Positions 55,781-64,000 of a DNA stretch of 64,000 nucleotides are shown here, piece by piece (the first letter of the stretch is position 1; the number at the start of each line of letters is the position of its first letter). Where the stretch lies: the NCBI RefSeq assembly GCF_000298315.2, contig NZ_AEYE02000035.1, positions 124,001 to 188,000 on the forward strand. The letters are read 5' to 3'. The notes below the pieces were generated by a model that was not told the DNA's origin, made no database searches, and worked only from the letters and a program-made list of their open reading frames with translations. The stretch is from Rhizobium grahamii CCGE 502. GTDB taxonomy: Bacteria; Pseudomonadota; Alphaproteobacteria; Rhizobiales; Rhizobiaceae. The position numbers were made by a program, and so were the translations under genes.

Positions 55781-56563
55781 ATGGCGGTTTCCGCACCTCA
55801 ATCGAGCGTAACCTCGCGGGTGGTTCTTTCCGCCCGCGGCCTGCGCCGCGACTTCGGCGGCTTTAGTGCCGTCAAGAATGTCGATCTCGATGTCCACGAC
55901 GCGAGTGTCCATGCGCTGATCGGCCCCAATGGCGCTGGCAAGACGACCGTCTTCAACCTGCTGACGAAGTTCCTGCAGCCGACATCAGGCACCATCACAC
56001 TGATGGGCACGGACATCACCAAAACGGCACCGGACAAGGTGGCGCGTATGGGACTGGTGCGATCGTTCCAGATCTCCGCGGTCTTCCCGCATCTGAGCGT
56101 GCTCGACAATGTGCGCGTGGCGCTGCAACGGCCCAACAATCTGTCGACACAGTTCTGGCGCCCGCTGTCTGCGCTCGACGCGTTGAACGACCGCGCCGAA
56201 CAGTTGCTGGCGAGGGTCGGCCTCTCCAAGGAGCGCGACGCGATCGCGGCGGATCTTTCCTATGGCCGCAAACGCGTCCTCGAGATCGCAACGACGCTTG
56301 CGCTTGATCCGAGGGTGCTTTTGCTCGACGAGCCGATGGCGGGCATGGGCCACGAGGATGTCGGCGTGGTATCGGCACTCATCCGCGATGTGGCGCGCGA
56401 CCGCGCCGTCCTCATGGTCGAACACAATCTGTCTGTCGTCGCCAACATCTGCCAGCACGTGACCGTGCTGCAAAGAGGAGAAATTCTCGCCGAGGGCGAC
56501 TATGCAACGGTCAGTTCCGATGCGCGGGTGCGCCAGGCCTATATGGGCATGGAGGAGGGTTAA
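55781..56563 (+). CDS. livG: Branched-chain-type ABC importer ATPase
   Basis: The 260-residue LivG-type ATPase has Walker A GPNGAGKTT, the signature as LSYGRKRVLEIA (LSYG instead of LSGGQ, usual for LivG), Walker B VLLLDEPMAGM, and H-loop in LMVEHNLSVV. It works with LivF on the LivH/LivM channel. The symbol is by family, not proof of substrate. Confidence 0.9.
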   Translation: MAVSAPQSSVTSRVVLSARGLRRDFGGFSAVKNVDLDVHDASVHALIGPNGAGKTTVFNLLTKFLQPTSGTITLMGTDITKTAPDKVARMGLVRSFQISAVFPHLSVLDNVRVALQRPNNLSTQFWRPLSALDALNDRAEQLLARVGLSKERDAIAADLSYGRKRVLEIATTLALDPRVLLLDEPMAGMGHEDVGVVSALIRDVARDRAVLMVEHNLSVVANICQHVTVLQRGEILAEGDYATVSSDARVRQAYMGMEEG

Positions 56564-57264
56564 TGGCGGCACTGCTGGAGGCTGAGGGGCTCAATGCCTG
56601 GTACGGCGAAAGCCATATCCTGCACGGCGTCGACATGCGGGTCGGCGAGGGTGAGACGGTGACCATCCTTGGGCGCAACGGCGTCGGAAAGACGACGACG
56701 CTGCGCACCATCACCGGCATCGTACGCTCCCGCAGGGGCAAGCTGACCTTCGCCGGCCAGGACATGATGCAAGTGCCTCTACACAAGACGGCGCATCGGG
56801 GCCTCGGCTTCGTGCCGGAGGAAAGGGGCATATTCTCGACGTTGACAGTGTCCGAAAATCTACTGCTGCCGCCCGTGGTGGCCTCGGGTGGCATGGCGGT
56901 CGACGAGATCTACGAGCTGTTCCCGAACCTCTACGAGCGGCGCAACAGTCCGGGCACGAAACTGTCGGGCGGCGAGCAGCAGATGCTTTCGATCGCGCGC
57001 ATCCTGCGCACCGGCGTTCGCATGCTGTTGCTCGATGAGCCGACCGAGGGCCTGGCGCCTGTTATCGTCCAGCGCATCGGCGAGGTGCTGAAGCAATTGA
57101 AGGAGCGCGGCATGACCATCTTGCTCGTCGAACAGAATTTCCGATTCGCTAGCAAGATCGCCGATCGCTTCTATCTTATGGACCACGGGCAGATGGTGTC
57201 GGAATTCCCGGTGGGTGAGCTGCCGGAGCGGATGGATACACTGCATAAGGTTCTGGGAGTTTGA
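56563..57264 (+). CDS. livF: Branched-chain-type ABC importer ATPase
   Basis: The 233-residue LivF-type ATPase overlaps livG by one base (TAATG). Walker A GRNGVGKTT, signature LSGGEQQMLSIARIL, Walker B MLLLDEPTEGL, and H-loop LLVEQNFRF. The LivF hallmark RGLGFVPEERGIFSTLTV is present. Confidence 0.9.
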   Translation: MAALLEAEGLNAWYGESHILHGVDMRVGEGETVTILGRNGVGKTTTLRTITGIVRSRRGKLTFAGQDMMQVPLHKTAHRGLGFVPEERGIFSTLTVSENLLLPPVVASGGMAVDEIYELFPNLYERRNSPGTKLSGGEQQMLSIARILRTGVRMLLLDEPTEGLAPVIVQRIGEVLKQLKERGMTILLVEQNFRFASKIADRFYLMDHGQMVSEFPVGELPERMDTLHKVLGV

Positions 57265-57268
57265 TCTG

Positions 57269-58156
57269 ATGACGATGATCTTCGGCATTCCCCTGCAGGC
57301 GTTCATGGGTCAGTTGCTGATCGGGCTGATCAACGGTTCTTTCTATGCCCTTTTGAGCCTCGGTCTTGCCATCATCTTCGGCCTGCTGCGTGTCATCAAC
57401 TTCGCACACGGCGCGCAATATATGCTCGGCGCCTTTGCCGCCTATCTTCTGCTTGCGTATGGCGGCATCGGCTATTGGCCGTCGCTGATCCTGGCACCGG
57501 TCATCGTTGGACTGGCGGGTGCGGTGATCGAGCGATTGTTCCTTCGACGGCTCTATGACCTCGATCCGCTCTATGGCTTGCTTTTCACCTTCGGCCTTGC
57601 CCTGGCTGTCGAGGGGACATTCCGTTACCTCTATGGCTCATCGGGACAGCCTTACGCGCAGCCCCCCGTTTTGGCCGGCGCGGTCAACCTTGGCTTCATG
57701 TTCCTGCCGATCTATCGCGGCTGGGTCGTCGTCGTGTCGCTGGTAGTGTGCCTTGGCACCTGGCTTTTGATCGAGAAGACAAAGCTCGGCGCTTATCTCA
57801 GAGCCGCCACCGAGAATGCGACGCTCGTCCAGGCCTTCGGCGTTAACGTGCCGGTTCTGCTGACGTTGACCTACGCTCTTGGGGCGGGGCTTGCCGCCTT
57901 TGCCGGGGTCTTGGCAGCGCCCATCTACCAGGTGTCGCCGCTGATGGGATCCAGCATGATCATCGTCGTTTTCGCCGTCGTCGTGGTCGGCGGGATGGGC
58001 TCGATCATGGGGGCGATCATTACCGGCTATGTCCTCGGCATTGCCGAAGGCCTGACCAAGGTCTTCTATCCGGAGGCGTCCAACATCGTGATCTTCGTCA
58101 TCATGGCAATCGTTCTTCTCATCAGGCCCGCGGGCCTCTTCGGCCGGGATGCATGA
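57269..58156 (+). CDS. livH: Branched-chain-type ABC importer permease
   Basis: The protein has 295 residues from ATG 57269 (GGGAG upstream). About eight helices; LLIGLINGSFYALLSLGLAI and RVINFAHGAQYMLGAF are LivH signatures. The EAA-like region lies near GGMGSIMGAIITGYVLGIAE. It overlaps livM by four bases. Confidence 0.9.
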   Translation: MTMIFGIPLQAFMGQLLIGLINGSFYALLSLGLAIIFGLLRVINFAHGAQYMLGAFAAYLLLAYGGIGYWPSLILAPVIVGLAGAVIERLFLRRLYDLDPLYGLLFTFGLALAVEGTFRYLYGSSGQPYAQPPVLAGAVNLGFMFLPIYRGWVVVVSLVVCLGTWLLIEKTKLGAYLRAATENATLVQAFGVNVPVLLTLTYALGAGLAAFAGVLAAPIYQVSPLMGSSMIIVVFAVVVVGGMGSIMGAIITGYVLGIAEGLTKVFYPEASNIVIFVIMAIVLLIRPAGLFGRDA

Positions 58157-59148
58157 CGATGACAGAGATCACCGAAACCATCAGGACGGAAAAGAGCCGG
58201 ACCGCCCTTTCGGTGCAGACGACCTTCCTCATCATCGGGCTGCTGCTCCTCTTGTTAGCACCGTTCTTCTTCTATCCGATCTTCCTGATGAAGCTCCTGT
58301 GCTTCGCTCTGTTTGCCTGCGCCTTCAACCTCCTGCTCGGCTACACCGGGCTCCTGTCGTTTGGCCACGCGACCTTCTTCGGCGGCGCGGCCTATTTTAC
58401 GGCTCATGCCGTGAAGGAGTGGGGATTTTCGCCTGAGCTCGGCATTCTCGTCGGCGTCGCGGGTGCCGCGGTCCTCGGTCTCGTCATGGGGTTCTTCGCA
58501 ATCCGTCGGCAAGGCATCTATTTCGCGATGATTACGCTCGCCCTGTCGCAGATGTTCTTCTTCTTCTGCCTGCAGTCAGAGTTCACGCATGGCGAGGACG
58601 GAATCCAGTCCGTCCCACGCGGCCATCTGTTCGGTCTCCTCGATCTCAGCAGCTCGACCAACATGTATTACTTCGTGCTGGCCGTCTTCGTCGTCGGTAT
58701 CCTCATCATCTGGCGCTTCATCAACTCGCCGTTCGGAATGATCCTGAAATCGATCCGCGAGAACGAGCAGCGGGCAATATCGCTCGGATATTCCGTCGCC
58801 CGCTACAAGCTTGGCGCCTTCGTGATGTCGGCGGCGCTTGCAGGGCTGGCGGGCGCGGTGAAGTCGCTGGTGTTCCAGTTCGCGACCCTGACCGATGTCG
58901 CCTGGCAGATGTCGGGTGAAGTGATCCTGATGACGCTGCTCGGCGGCATCGGCACGCTGATCGGCCCGCTGTTTGGCGCGGGCCTGGTGGTCACGCTGGA
59001 AAACTACCTGGCGACATCGGAATTCCCAGTGACGATCATCACGGGTGTCGTGTTCATGATTTGCGTGCTGATCTTCCGCCGCGGCATCATCGGTGAGTTC
59101 TATGCGTCGCGCCTCGGTCGGAAGCTCGGCTTCGTCTACCGCCGCTAA
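58153..59148 (+). CDS. livM: Branched-chain-type ABC importer permease
   Basis: The 331-residue permease overlaps livH by ATGA. LivM hallmarks: ACAFNLLLGYTGLLSFGHAT, the FAIRRQGIYFAMITLALSQM segment, and GGIGTLIGPLFGAGLV. N-terminal ~20 residues are polar and cytoplasmic. It completes the importer. Confidence 0.9.
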   Translation: MTMTEITETIRTEKSRTALSVQTTFLIIGLLLLLLAPFFFYPIFLMKLLCFALFACAFNLLLGYTGLLSFGHATFFGGAAYFTAHAVKEWGFSPELGILVGVAGAAVLGLVMGFFAIRRQGIYFAMITLALSQMFFFFCLQSEFTHGEDGIQSVPRGHLFGLLDLSSSTNMYYFVLAVFVVGILIIWRFINSPFGMILKSIRENEQRAISLGYSVARYKLGAFVMSAALAGLAGAVKSLVFQFATLTDVAWQMSGEVILMTLLGGIGTLIGPLFGAGLVVTLENYLATSEFPVTIITGVVFMICVLIFRRGIIGEFYASRLGRKLGFVYRR

Positions 59149-59167
59149 CCTGCGGGGTGGCAATCAC

Positions 59168-60763
59168 ATGGATCGCTTCGACTACATCATCATCGGTGCC
59201 GGCAGCGCCGGCTGCTTGCTCGCCAACCGGTTGTCCGAGGATCGCGACACGCGCGTTCTTTTGCTGGAGGCCGGCGGCAGCGACAATTACCACTGGATCC
59301 ACATTCCTGTCGGCTATCTCTACTGCATCAACAACCCGCGCACGGACTGGTGCTTCACGACGGCGCCACAAGATGGACTGAATGGACGAGTGCTCAACTA
59401 TCCGCGTGGCAAGGTGCTCGGTGGCTGCTCGTCGATCAACGGCATGATCTACATGCGCGGCCAGGCACGCGACTATGATCTCTGGCGACAGATGGGATGC
59501 GCCGGCTGGAGTTGGGACGATGTATTGCCGTTCTTTCGCAAATCGGAGGACCACTATCGCGGCGAGAGTGAACTGCACGGTGCGGGCGGGGAGTGGCGCG
59601 TCGAGAAAGCCCGCGTCCGCTGGGCCGTGCTCGACGCCTTTCAGGCCGCCGCCAAGGAGGCCGGCATTCCGGAGTGCCCGGATTTCAATACCGGCAACAA
59701 CGAGGGATCAGGCTATTTCGACGTCAACCAGCGATCCGGCATTCGCTGGAACACCGCCAAAGCCTTTCTGCGTCCGGCGGTACGGCGTGGCAACCTGACC
59801 GTTTTGACAAAGGCCCAGGTATCAAAGCTGGTGATCGAGGAGGGCGCAGTCAGCGGTATTGACTATAACTATGGTGGCAGCACCAAACGTGCCTACGCGG
59901 CAAGGGAGACGATCCTTGCGGCGGGCGCCATCGGGTCCCCGCACGTTCTGGAACTGTCGGGAGTTGGCCGCGGTGAGGTGCTCAAGAATGCGGGCATAGA
60001 CGTCGTCAAGGAGGTGAGGAGCATTGGCGAAAACCTGCAGGATCACCTGCAACTGCGGATGGCTTACAAGGTGACCGGCGTTCCAACCCTCAACGAGAAG
60101 GCGACGAGGCTGATCGGCAAGGCGGCGATCGGTCTGGAGTATTTTGTCAGGCGCTCTGGCCCGATGGCCATGGCACCAAGCCAGCTCGGTGTCTTCACCC
60201 GCTCCGGCCCCGACAAGGAAACACCCGATCTGCAGTATCACGTGCAGCCGGTGTCGCTCGACAAGTTCGGCGATCCGGTCCACTCATTCCCGGCGATCAC
60301 TGCAAGCGTCTGCAATCTGAGGCCGGAGAGCCGCGGCTCGGTACACGTGGCGAGCCCGGATTTTGCCGCCCAGCCGACAATCAGCCCAAATTATCTCTCG
60401 ACCGAACGCGATCGCGACATAGCTATCCGTTCGATAGGCCTGACGCGGAGGATCGTCGCGCAGCCTTCATTCGCGCGGTTCCACCCGGAGGAATTCAAAC
60501 CTGGCTCGACCTACCGAACGGATGCGGAACTGGAGCAGGCCGCCGGTGACATCGGAACGACGATCTTTCACCCCGTCGGTACATGTCGCATGGGCGCAGA
60601 TCGCGAAAGTGTCGTCGATCCGCGCCTGAAGTTCAGGGCCCTGGCGAAGCTTCGGATCGCAGACGCCTCGGTGATGCCGACGATCACATCGGGCAACACC
60701 AATTCACCGACGATCATGATCGCCGAAAAGGCGGCGGCCATGATCGTGGAAGACAACAGATAG
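59168..60763 (+). CDS. GMC-family FAD oxidoreductase (choline/alcohol dehydrogenase-like)
   Basis: The protein has 531 residues from ATG 59168, 19 bp after livM. FAD motif IIIGAGSAGCLLANRLSE at residue ~7, GMC signature PRGKVLGGCSSINGMIYMRG, second signature GAIGSPHVLELSGVG. Catalytic His in TIFHPVGTCRMG and Asn in SGNTNSPTIMIAE. It oxidises an alcohol, plausibly the compound brought in by the importer just upstream. Choline is not supported because no betB or betI is near. Confidence 0.88.
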   Translation: MDRFDYIIIGAGSAGCLLANRLSEDRDTRVLLLEAGGSDNYHWIHIPVGYLYCINNPRTDWCFTTAPQDGLNGRVLNYPRGKVLGGCSSINGMIYMRGQARDYDLWRQMGCAGWSWDDVLPFFRKSEDHYRGESELHGAGGEWRVEKARVRWAVLDAFQAAAKEAGIPECPDFNTGNNEGSGYFDVNQRSGIRWNTAKAFLRPAVRRGNLTVLTKAQVSKLVIEEGAVSGIDYNYGGSTKRAYAARETILAAGAIGSPHVLELSGVGRGEVLKNAGIDVVKEVRSIGENLQDHLQLRMAYKVTGVPTLNEKATRLIGKAAIGLEYFVRRSGPMAMAPSQLGVFTRSGPDKETPDLQYHVQPVSLDKFGDPVHSFPAITASVCNLRPESRGSVHVASPDFAAQPTISPNYLSTERDRDIAIRSIGLTRRIVAQPSFARFHPEEFKPGSTYRTDAELEQAAGDIGTTIFHPVGTCRMGADRESVVDPRLKFRALAKLRIADASVMPTITSGNTNSPTIMIAEKAAAMIVEDNR

Positions 60764-60772
60764 GAGAACCGA

Positions 60773-61657
60773 ATGGCAACGATCGCTTTCATCGGGCTTG
60801 GCAACATGGGTGGACCGATGGCCGCCAACCTCGTCAAGGCGGGCCACGCGGTCACAGGCTTCGACCTGGCCGCCCCCGTCCTGCAGGCTGCGGAAGGGCA
60901 CGGCGTGAGACCGGCAAGCCACATCAGCCAGGCGGTTTCGGACGCGGAGATCGTCGTGACGATGTTGCCGCAGGGCAAGCATGTGCTCAGCGCCTGGACC
61001 GATATCCTTCGCTCGATTCCGGCAGGCACGCTTGTGATTGATAGCTCAACGATCGACGTCGACAGCGCTCGCAAGGCGCACGACATGGCGAGCAATACCG
61101 GGTGCCTTTCTCTCGATGCGCCCGTTTCCGGTGGCACAGGTGGGGCGGCGGCGGGAACGCTGACTTTTATGGCCGGAGGTTCTGCCGAGGCTTTTGCAAA
61201 GGCAAAGCCGATCCTGGAAGCCATGGGCAAGAAGATCGTCCATTGCGGGGAGGCAGGCGCCGGGCAGGCGGCGAAGATCTGCAACAACATGATCCTCGGC
61301 ATTTCGATGATCGGTGTCTGCGAGGCCTTCGCGCTCGGTGAAAAACTCGGCCTTTCGCATCAGGCATTGTTCGATGTCGCCTCGACCTCGTCGGGGCAAT
61401 GCTGGTCGATCAGCACCTATTGCCCGGTCCCGGGCCCCGTCCCGACCTCGCCGGCGAACAACGACTATAGGCCGGGTTTTGCGGCGGCGCTGATGCTGAA
61501 GGACCTGCGCCTGTCGCAAGAGGCCGCGCTATCGACCGGTGCTTCCACGCCGCTCGGTGCCGAAGCATCTCAGCTCTATGCCCTTTTTGAGAAGCAAGGG
61601 AATGGCGGACGCGATTTCTCCGCAATCATCGAAATGCTGCGGGGCAAGACGGAATAG
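60773..61657 (+). CDS. 3-hydroxyisobutyrate dehydrogenase-family protein
   Basis: The 294-residue beta-hydroxyacid dehydrogenase has NAD(P) motif FIGLGNMGGPMAANLVKAGH, substrate signature LDAPVSGGTGGAAAGTL, and catalytic lysine in GAGQAAKICNNMILG. The closest look is MmsB of valine breakdown, but the context (importer plus GMC enzyme) allows another 3-hydroxy acid. It starts 9 bp after the GMC gene (GGAG before ATG). Confidence 0.88.
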   Translation: MATIAFIGLGNMGGPMAANLVKAGHAVTGFDLAAPVLQAAEGHGVRPASHISQAVSDAEIVVTMLPQGKHVLSAWTDILRSIPAGTLVIDSSTIDVDSARKAHDMASNTGCLSLDAPVSGGTGGAAAGTLTFMAGGSAEAFAKAKPILEAMGKKIVHCGEAGAGQAAKICNNMILGISMIGVCEAFALGEKLGLSHQALFDVASTSSGQCWSISTYCPVPGPVPTSPANNDYRPGFAAALMLKDLRLSQEAALSTGASTPLGAEASQLYALFEKQGNGGRDFSAIIEMLRGKTE

Positions 61658-61744
61658 CCGCTGCCTCGGCTTGACACTCCGGTTGATATAGGCAACGGCC
61701 CACCTGCTACAGCAAGGCAGCGATGGGTGACAGGAACTCCGACT

Positions 61745-62662
61745 ATGCAGCCACAATCTACCGCGACGGGCCTCAAGAACCTCGTGTTGATGGGCGTCGT
61801 CCTGATGCTGCTCGGAGACTTTCTCTTCGCCCTTAACGACGCGATGGGTAAGTGGCTGGTGACGAGCTTTTCCGTCGGGCAGGTGCTGCTCATCCGCTCG
61901 CTCGGATGCTTCATCATCCTGGGGCCGCTGATCGCGAGGCAAGGACCCGCCCAGCTTTTCACAGTAGAGCAGAAGGGGCTGCAGTTTCTGCGCGTGCTCT
62001 TGGCCACGCTCGATGTCGGCCTGTTCTACGCCGCTGTCGCCTATTTGCCGCTCGCCGATGTCATGACTTTCTACATGGCGGGGCCGATCTATGTCGCCGC
62101 ACTCTCGCACTTCTTCCTCAACGAGCGGATCGGCTGGCGCCGTTGGCTCGCAGTTTTCGTCGGCTTCTGCGGTGTCGTAATTGCGCTGCGTCCGTCCTCG
62201 GCGATGCTATCGCTGCCCTCGCTTTTCGGCATCGTCGGCAGCGTTTCGTTTTCGATGGCGCTGGTGCTCAACCGATACCTCCGCAATACCAGTGACACCA
62301 CCCTCGTGACCTGGCAGATGGTCGCCGCCCTCATTGTCGGTGCGGTGCTTTCGATCGGGGCTTGGAAGCCCGCGTCGCCGATTGAACTCGGCGGCATGCT
62401 CGCCCTCGGCGTCGTTGCCTCCTGCGCCCACCTCCTAATCACGCGTTCGCTAAAGCTCGCTCCGGCGTCGCTGCTTGCACCGTTGCAATATAGTCTGTTG
62501 ATCTGGGCGATTGCGCTCGGATATCTGTTCTTCGGAGACGTCCCGGATCTCTATGTGATCACGGGTGGCGCGATCATCGTCGTCGCCGGTCTGTTCATCT
62601 TCCACCGCAAGAACCTGCTCGAAACGGTGCCGCCGGAAGCTGTTGCCCCCGACGGCCACTGA
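61745..62662 (+). CDS. EamA/DMT-family transporter
   Basis: The protein has 305 residues from ATG 61745 (GTG 61727 possible). Ten hydrophobic segments in two EamA repeats: LGDFLFALNDAMGKWLV and LIRSLGCFIILGPLIARQG in the first, SMALVLNRYLRNTSDTTLV and LAPLQYSLLIWAIALGYLFF in the second. Drug/metabolite-type exporters or importers; the substrate is unknown. It lies 87 bp after the dehydrogenase, same strand, and converges with hpd. Confidence 0.88.
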   Translation: MQPQSTATGLKNLVLMGVVLMLLGDFLFALNDAMGKWLVTSFSVGQVLLIRSLGCFIILGPLIARQGPAQLFTVEQKGLQFLRVLLATLDVGLFYAAVAYLPLADVMTFYMAGPIYVAALSHFFLNERIGWRRWLAVFVGFCGVVIALRPSSAMLSLPSLFGIVGSVSFSMALVLNRYLRNTSDTTLVTWQMVAALIVGAVLSIGAWKPASPIELGGMLALGVVASCAHLLITRSLKLAPASLLAPLQYSLLIWAIALGYLFFGDVPDLYVITGGAIIVVAGLFIFHRKNLLETVPPEAVAPDGH

Positions 62663-62683
62663 TTTTGCAGTTTGTGTCGGTCG

Positions 62684-63793
62684 CTAGGCGGCCGCCGGCT
62701 TGATCACGCCACGACGGATCTGGTCGGCTTCGATGGATTCGAAGAGCGCCCGGAAGTTGCCCTCGCCGAAACCTTCGTCGCCCTTGCGCTGGATGAATTC
62801 GAAGAAGATCGGGCCGATCACGGTCTTCGAGAATATCTGCAGCAGGATCTTTGTCGTGCCGCCATCGAGCACGCCTTCGCCATCGATCAGGATGCCATGC
62901 TTGCGCATCCGGTGCAGCGGTTCGTCATGCCCGGAAACACGTTCCACGGACATGTCGTAATAGGTTTCGGGCGGGCCGGGCATGAAGCGCAGGCCGTTCT
63001 CGGCGAGGTTGTCGGTCGCCTCGTAGATCGCATCGGTTCCAACCGCGATGTGCTGGATGCCTTCCCCCTTGTACTTCCTCAAATACTCCTCGATCTGGCT
63101 GGTCTCGTCCTTCGATTCATTCAGCGGAATTCGGATCTTGCCGCAGGGCGAGGTGATCGCACGGCTCATCAGGCCAGTGATGCGGCCGTCGATGTTGAAG
63201 AAGTGGATCTGCTTGAAATTGAAGAGTTCGCGGTAGAAATCCCACCATTTGTCCATGTTGCCGCGATAGACATTATGGGTCAGGTGGTCGAGATAGAAGA
63301 AACCAACGCCTTTAGGGCGCGGATCACGTTCGCCGAGCCAATCGAACTCCAGATCATAAGCCGAGCCTTTCTTCCCGTAGCGCTCCACAAAATAGAGAAG
63401 CGACCCACCGATGCCTACGATCGCCGGCACATCGAGCGTCTTGTCGTCGCCTTCGTAAGGGATCGCACCCTTGGCAACGGCGTGATCGAAGGCATGCTCG
63501 GCATCGACCACACGCCACGCCATCGACGGCGCGCAGGGGCCGTGATCCTCGACGAAACGCATGGCGTGGCTATCCGGCTCGGCATTGACGATGTAGTTGA
63601 TGTCGCCCTGCCGCCAGACCGTGATGTCCTTGCTCTTGTGCTTTGCGACCAGCCGATAACCCATGCGGGTGAACAGTTCGGCCAGTTGTTCCGGCTCCGG
63701 GTGTGCGAACTCGACGAATTCGAATCCATCCGTTCCAGCGGGATTATCCGTGGTGATTTTTGACGGCGGTGCGTCGTGTGGATACGGGCCCAT
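62684..63793 (-). CDS. hpd: 4-hydroxyphenylpyruvate dioxygenase
   Basis: Hpd turns 4-hydroxyphenylpyruvate into homogentisate in tyrosine breakdown. The protein has 369 residues from ATG 63793 (AGGAGGAG upstream); the open frame to 63952 overlaps the divergent regulator. Predicted Fe(II) ligands: His170 in YLDHLTHNVYRG, His248 in EGIQHIAVGTD, Glu332 in PIFFEFIQRKGD. C-terminal GDEGFGEGNFRALFESIE is typical. Divergent Lrp-type regulator. Confidence 0.95.
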   Translation of the reverse strand: MGPYPHDAPPSKITTDNPAGTDGFEFVEFAHPEPEQLAELFTRMGYRLVAKHKSKDITVWRQGDINYIVNAEPDSHAMRFVEDHGPCAPSMAWRVVDAEHAFDHAVAKGAIPYEGDDKTLDVPAIVGIGGSLLYFVERYGKKGSAYDLEFDWLGERDPRPKGVGFFYLDHLTHNVYRGNMDKWWDFYRELFNFKQIHFFNIDGRITGLMSRAITSPCGKIRIPLNESKDETSQIEEYLRKYKGEGIQHIAVGTDAIYEATDNLAENGLRFMPGPPETYYDMSVERVSGHDEPLHRMRKHGILIDGEGVLDGGTTKILLQIFSKTVIGPIFFEFIQRKGDEGFGEGNFRALFESIEADQIRRGVIKPAAA

Positions 63794-63845
63794 TTGCTCC
63801 TCCTGCGGCAGTAGCCATTTGATGCAAATTATGGGCTCTCTTTCG

Positions 63846-63899
63846 TGCAATGTACTTGCATTGTGAGTGCAGTTTGCAAAATATGCGCATGAAACATGC
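63846..63899. promoter_or_regulatory. Palindromes in the hpd-Lrp intergenic region
   Basis: TGCAA-TGTAC-TTGCA (63846-63860) is a perfect 15-bp dyad of the size bound by Lrp/AsnC proteins. A second dyad GCATG-AAA-CATGC lies at 63887-63899. Extra TGCAA/TTGCA copies occur at 63818-63835 and 63874-63878. This suggests several sites for the divergent regulator. Confidence 0.55.
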
Positions 63900-63920
63900 A
63901 CGTAAAGGTCGGATGATACA

Positions 63921-64000
63921 ATGTCTGAGCAGCTAGACGGATTTGACCTCAAGATCCTCGCCGAGCTTCAGAACGATGGACGGTTGACCAATATCGAACT
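63921..64000 (+). CDS. Lrp/AsnC-family regulator (3' end outside window)
   Basis: The 26 codons seen before the window edge start at ATG 63921: MSEQLDGFDLKILAELQNDG, then RLTNIE. This is the N-terminal helix-turn-helix start of Lrp/AsnC proteins. It is divergent from hpd, which it probably controls in response to an aromatic amino acid. Confidence 0.85.
   Translation, partial: MSEQLDGFDLKILAELQNDGRLTNIE

Noticed and set aside
59168-60763. Naming the GMC oxidoreductase betA (choline dehydrogenase)
   Set aside because: No betB, betI or choline transporter nearby, and many GMC enzymes share the same signatures.

Overview
The window reads as DNA of an alphaproteobacterium of the Rhizobiaceae (Rhizobium, Sinorhizobium or Agrobacterium type). 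The gene order pcaDCHGB facing pcaQ, an AraC-type pobR facing pobA, an IclR-type pcaR facing pcaIJF, the many ABC importers and the high-GC coding style all point that way. This is inferred from gene content alone.

Layout. 1-12.8 kb holds a complete protocatechuate (beta-ketoadipate) route: a truncated amino-acid-type solute-binding protein, pcaDCHGB with its activator pcaQ, pobA with pobR, and pcaIJF with pcaR. Together they take 4-hydroxybenzoate to succinyl-CoA and acetyl-CoA. 12.8-19.5 kb is ordinary chromosomal or replicon housekeeping: an SDR oxidoreductase, a GST, several very small proteins, a cardiolipin-synthase-like phospholipase D, an EEP-family phosphatase/nuclease and a secreted alpha/beta hydrolase.

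19.5-32.5 kb is an accessory block. It opens with a 20-nt tRNA 3'-end remnant (a likely integration scar). It continues with a beheaded exosortase that lacks its catalytic cysteine, a multiply frameshifted HipA kinase, an ArdC-like antirestriction protein behind a strongly structured leader, and an unusual three-gene cassette: a four-helix membrane protein, a three-domain peptidoglycan hydrolase, and a papain-like protease fused to an alpha/beta hydrolase. Next comes a secreted zincin facing that cassette, then an IS256-family insertion with perfect 8-bp target duplications that splits a small membrane-protein gene. The cassette is the best candidate here for an undescribed system.

32.7-38.8 kb is a GntR-controlled operon with a PLP-dependent lyase and a sugar-type ABC importer. 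38.8-44.4 kb carries a SleB-like cell-wall hydrolase, the sulfate importer sbp-cysTWA and a PtsN-like IIA protein. 44.8-54.3 kb carries a xylitol-type dehydrogenase, a broken GNAT gene, a DUF4242-adenylate cyclase fusion, the ampR/ampC beta-lactamase pair, a MerA-like flavoenzyme with a DUF4126 membrane protein, and gcdH with a LysR regulator. 54.5-62.7 kb is a branched-chain-type ABC importer operon (SBP, livG, livF, livH, livM) continuing into a GMC oxidoreductase, a 3-hydroxyisobutyrate-type dehydrogenase and a DMT exporter. The window ends with hpd (4-hydroxyphenylpyruvate dioxygenase) divergent from a truncated Lrp/AsnC regulator. No CRISPR array, rRNA or intact tRNA was seen.
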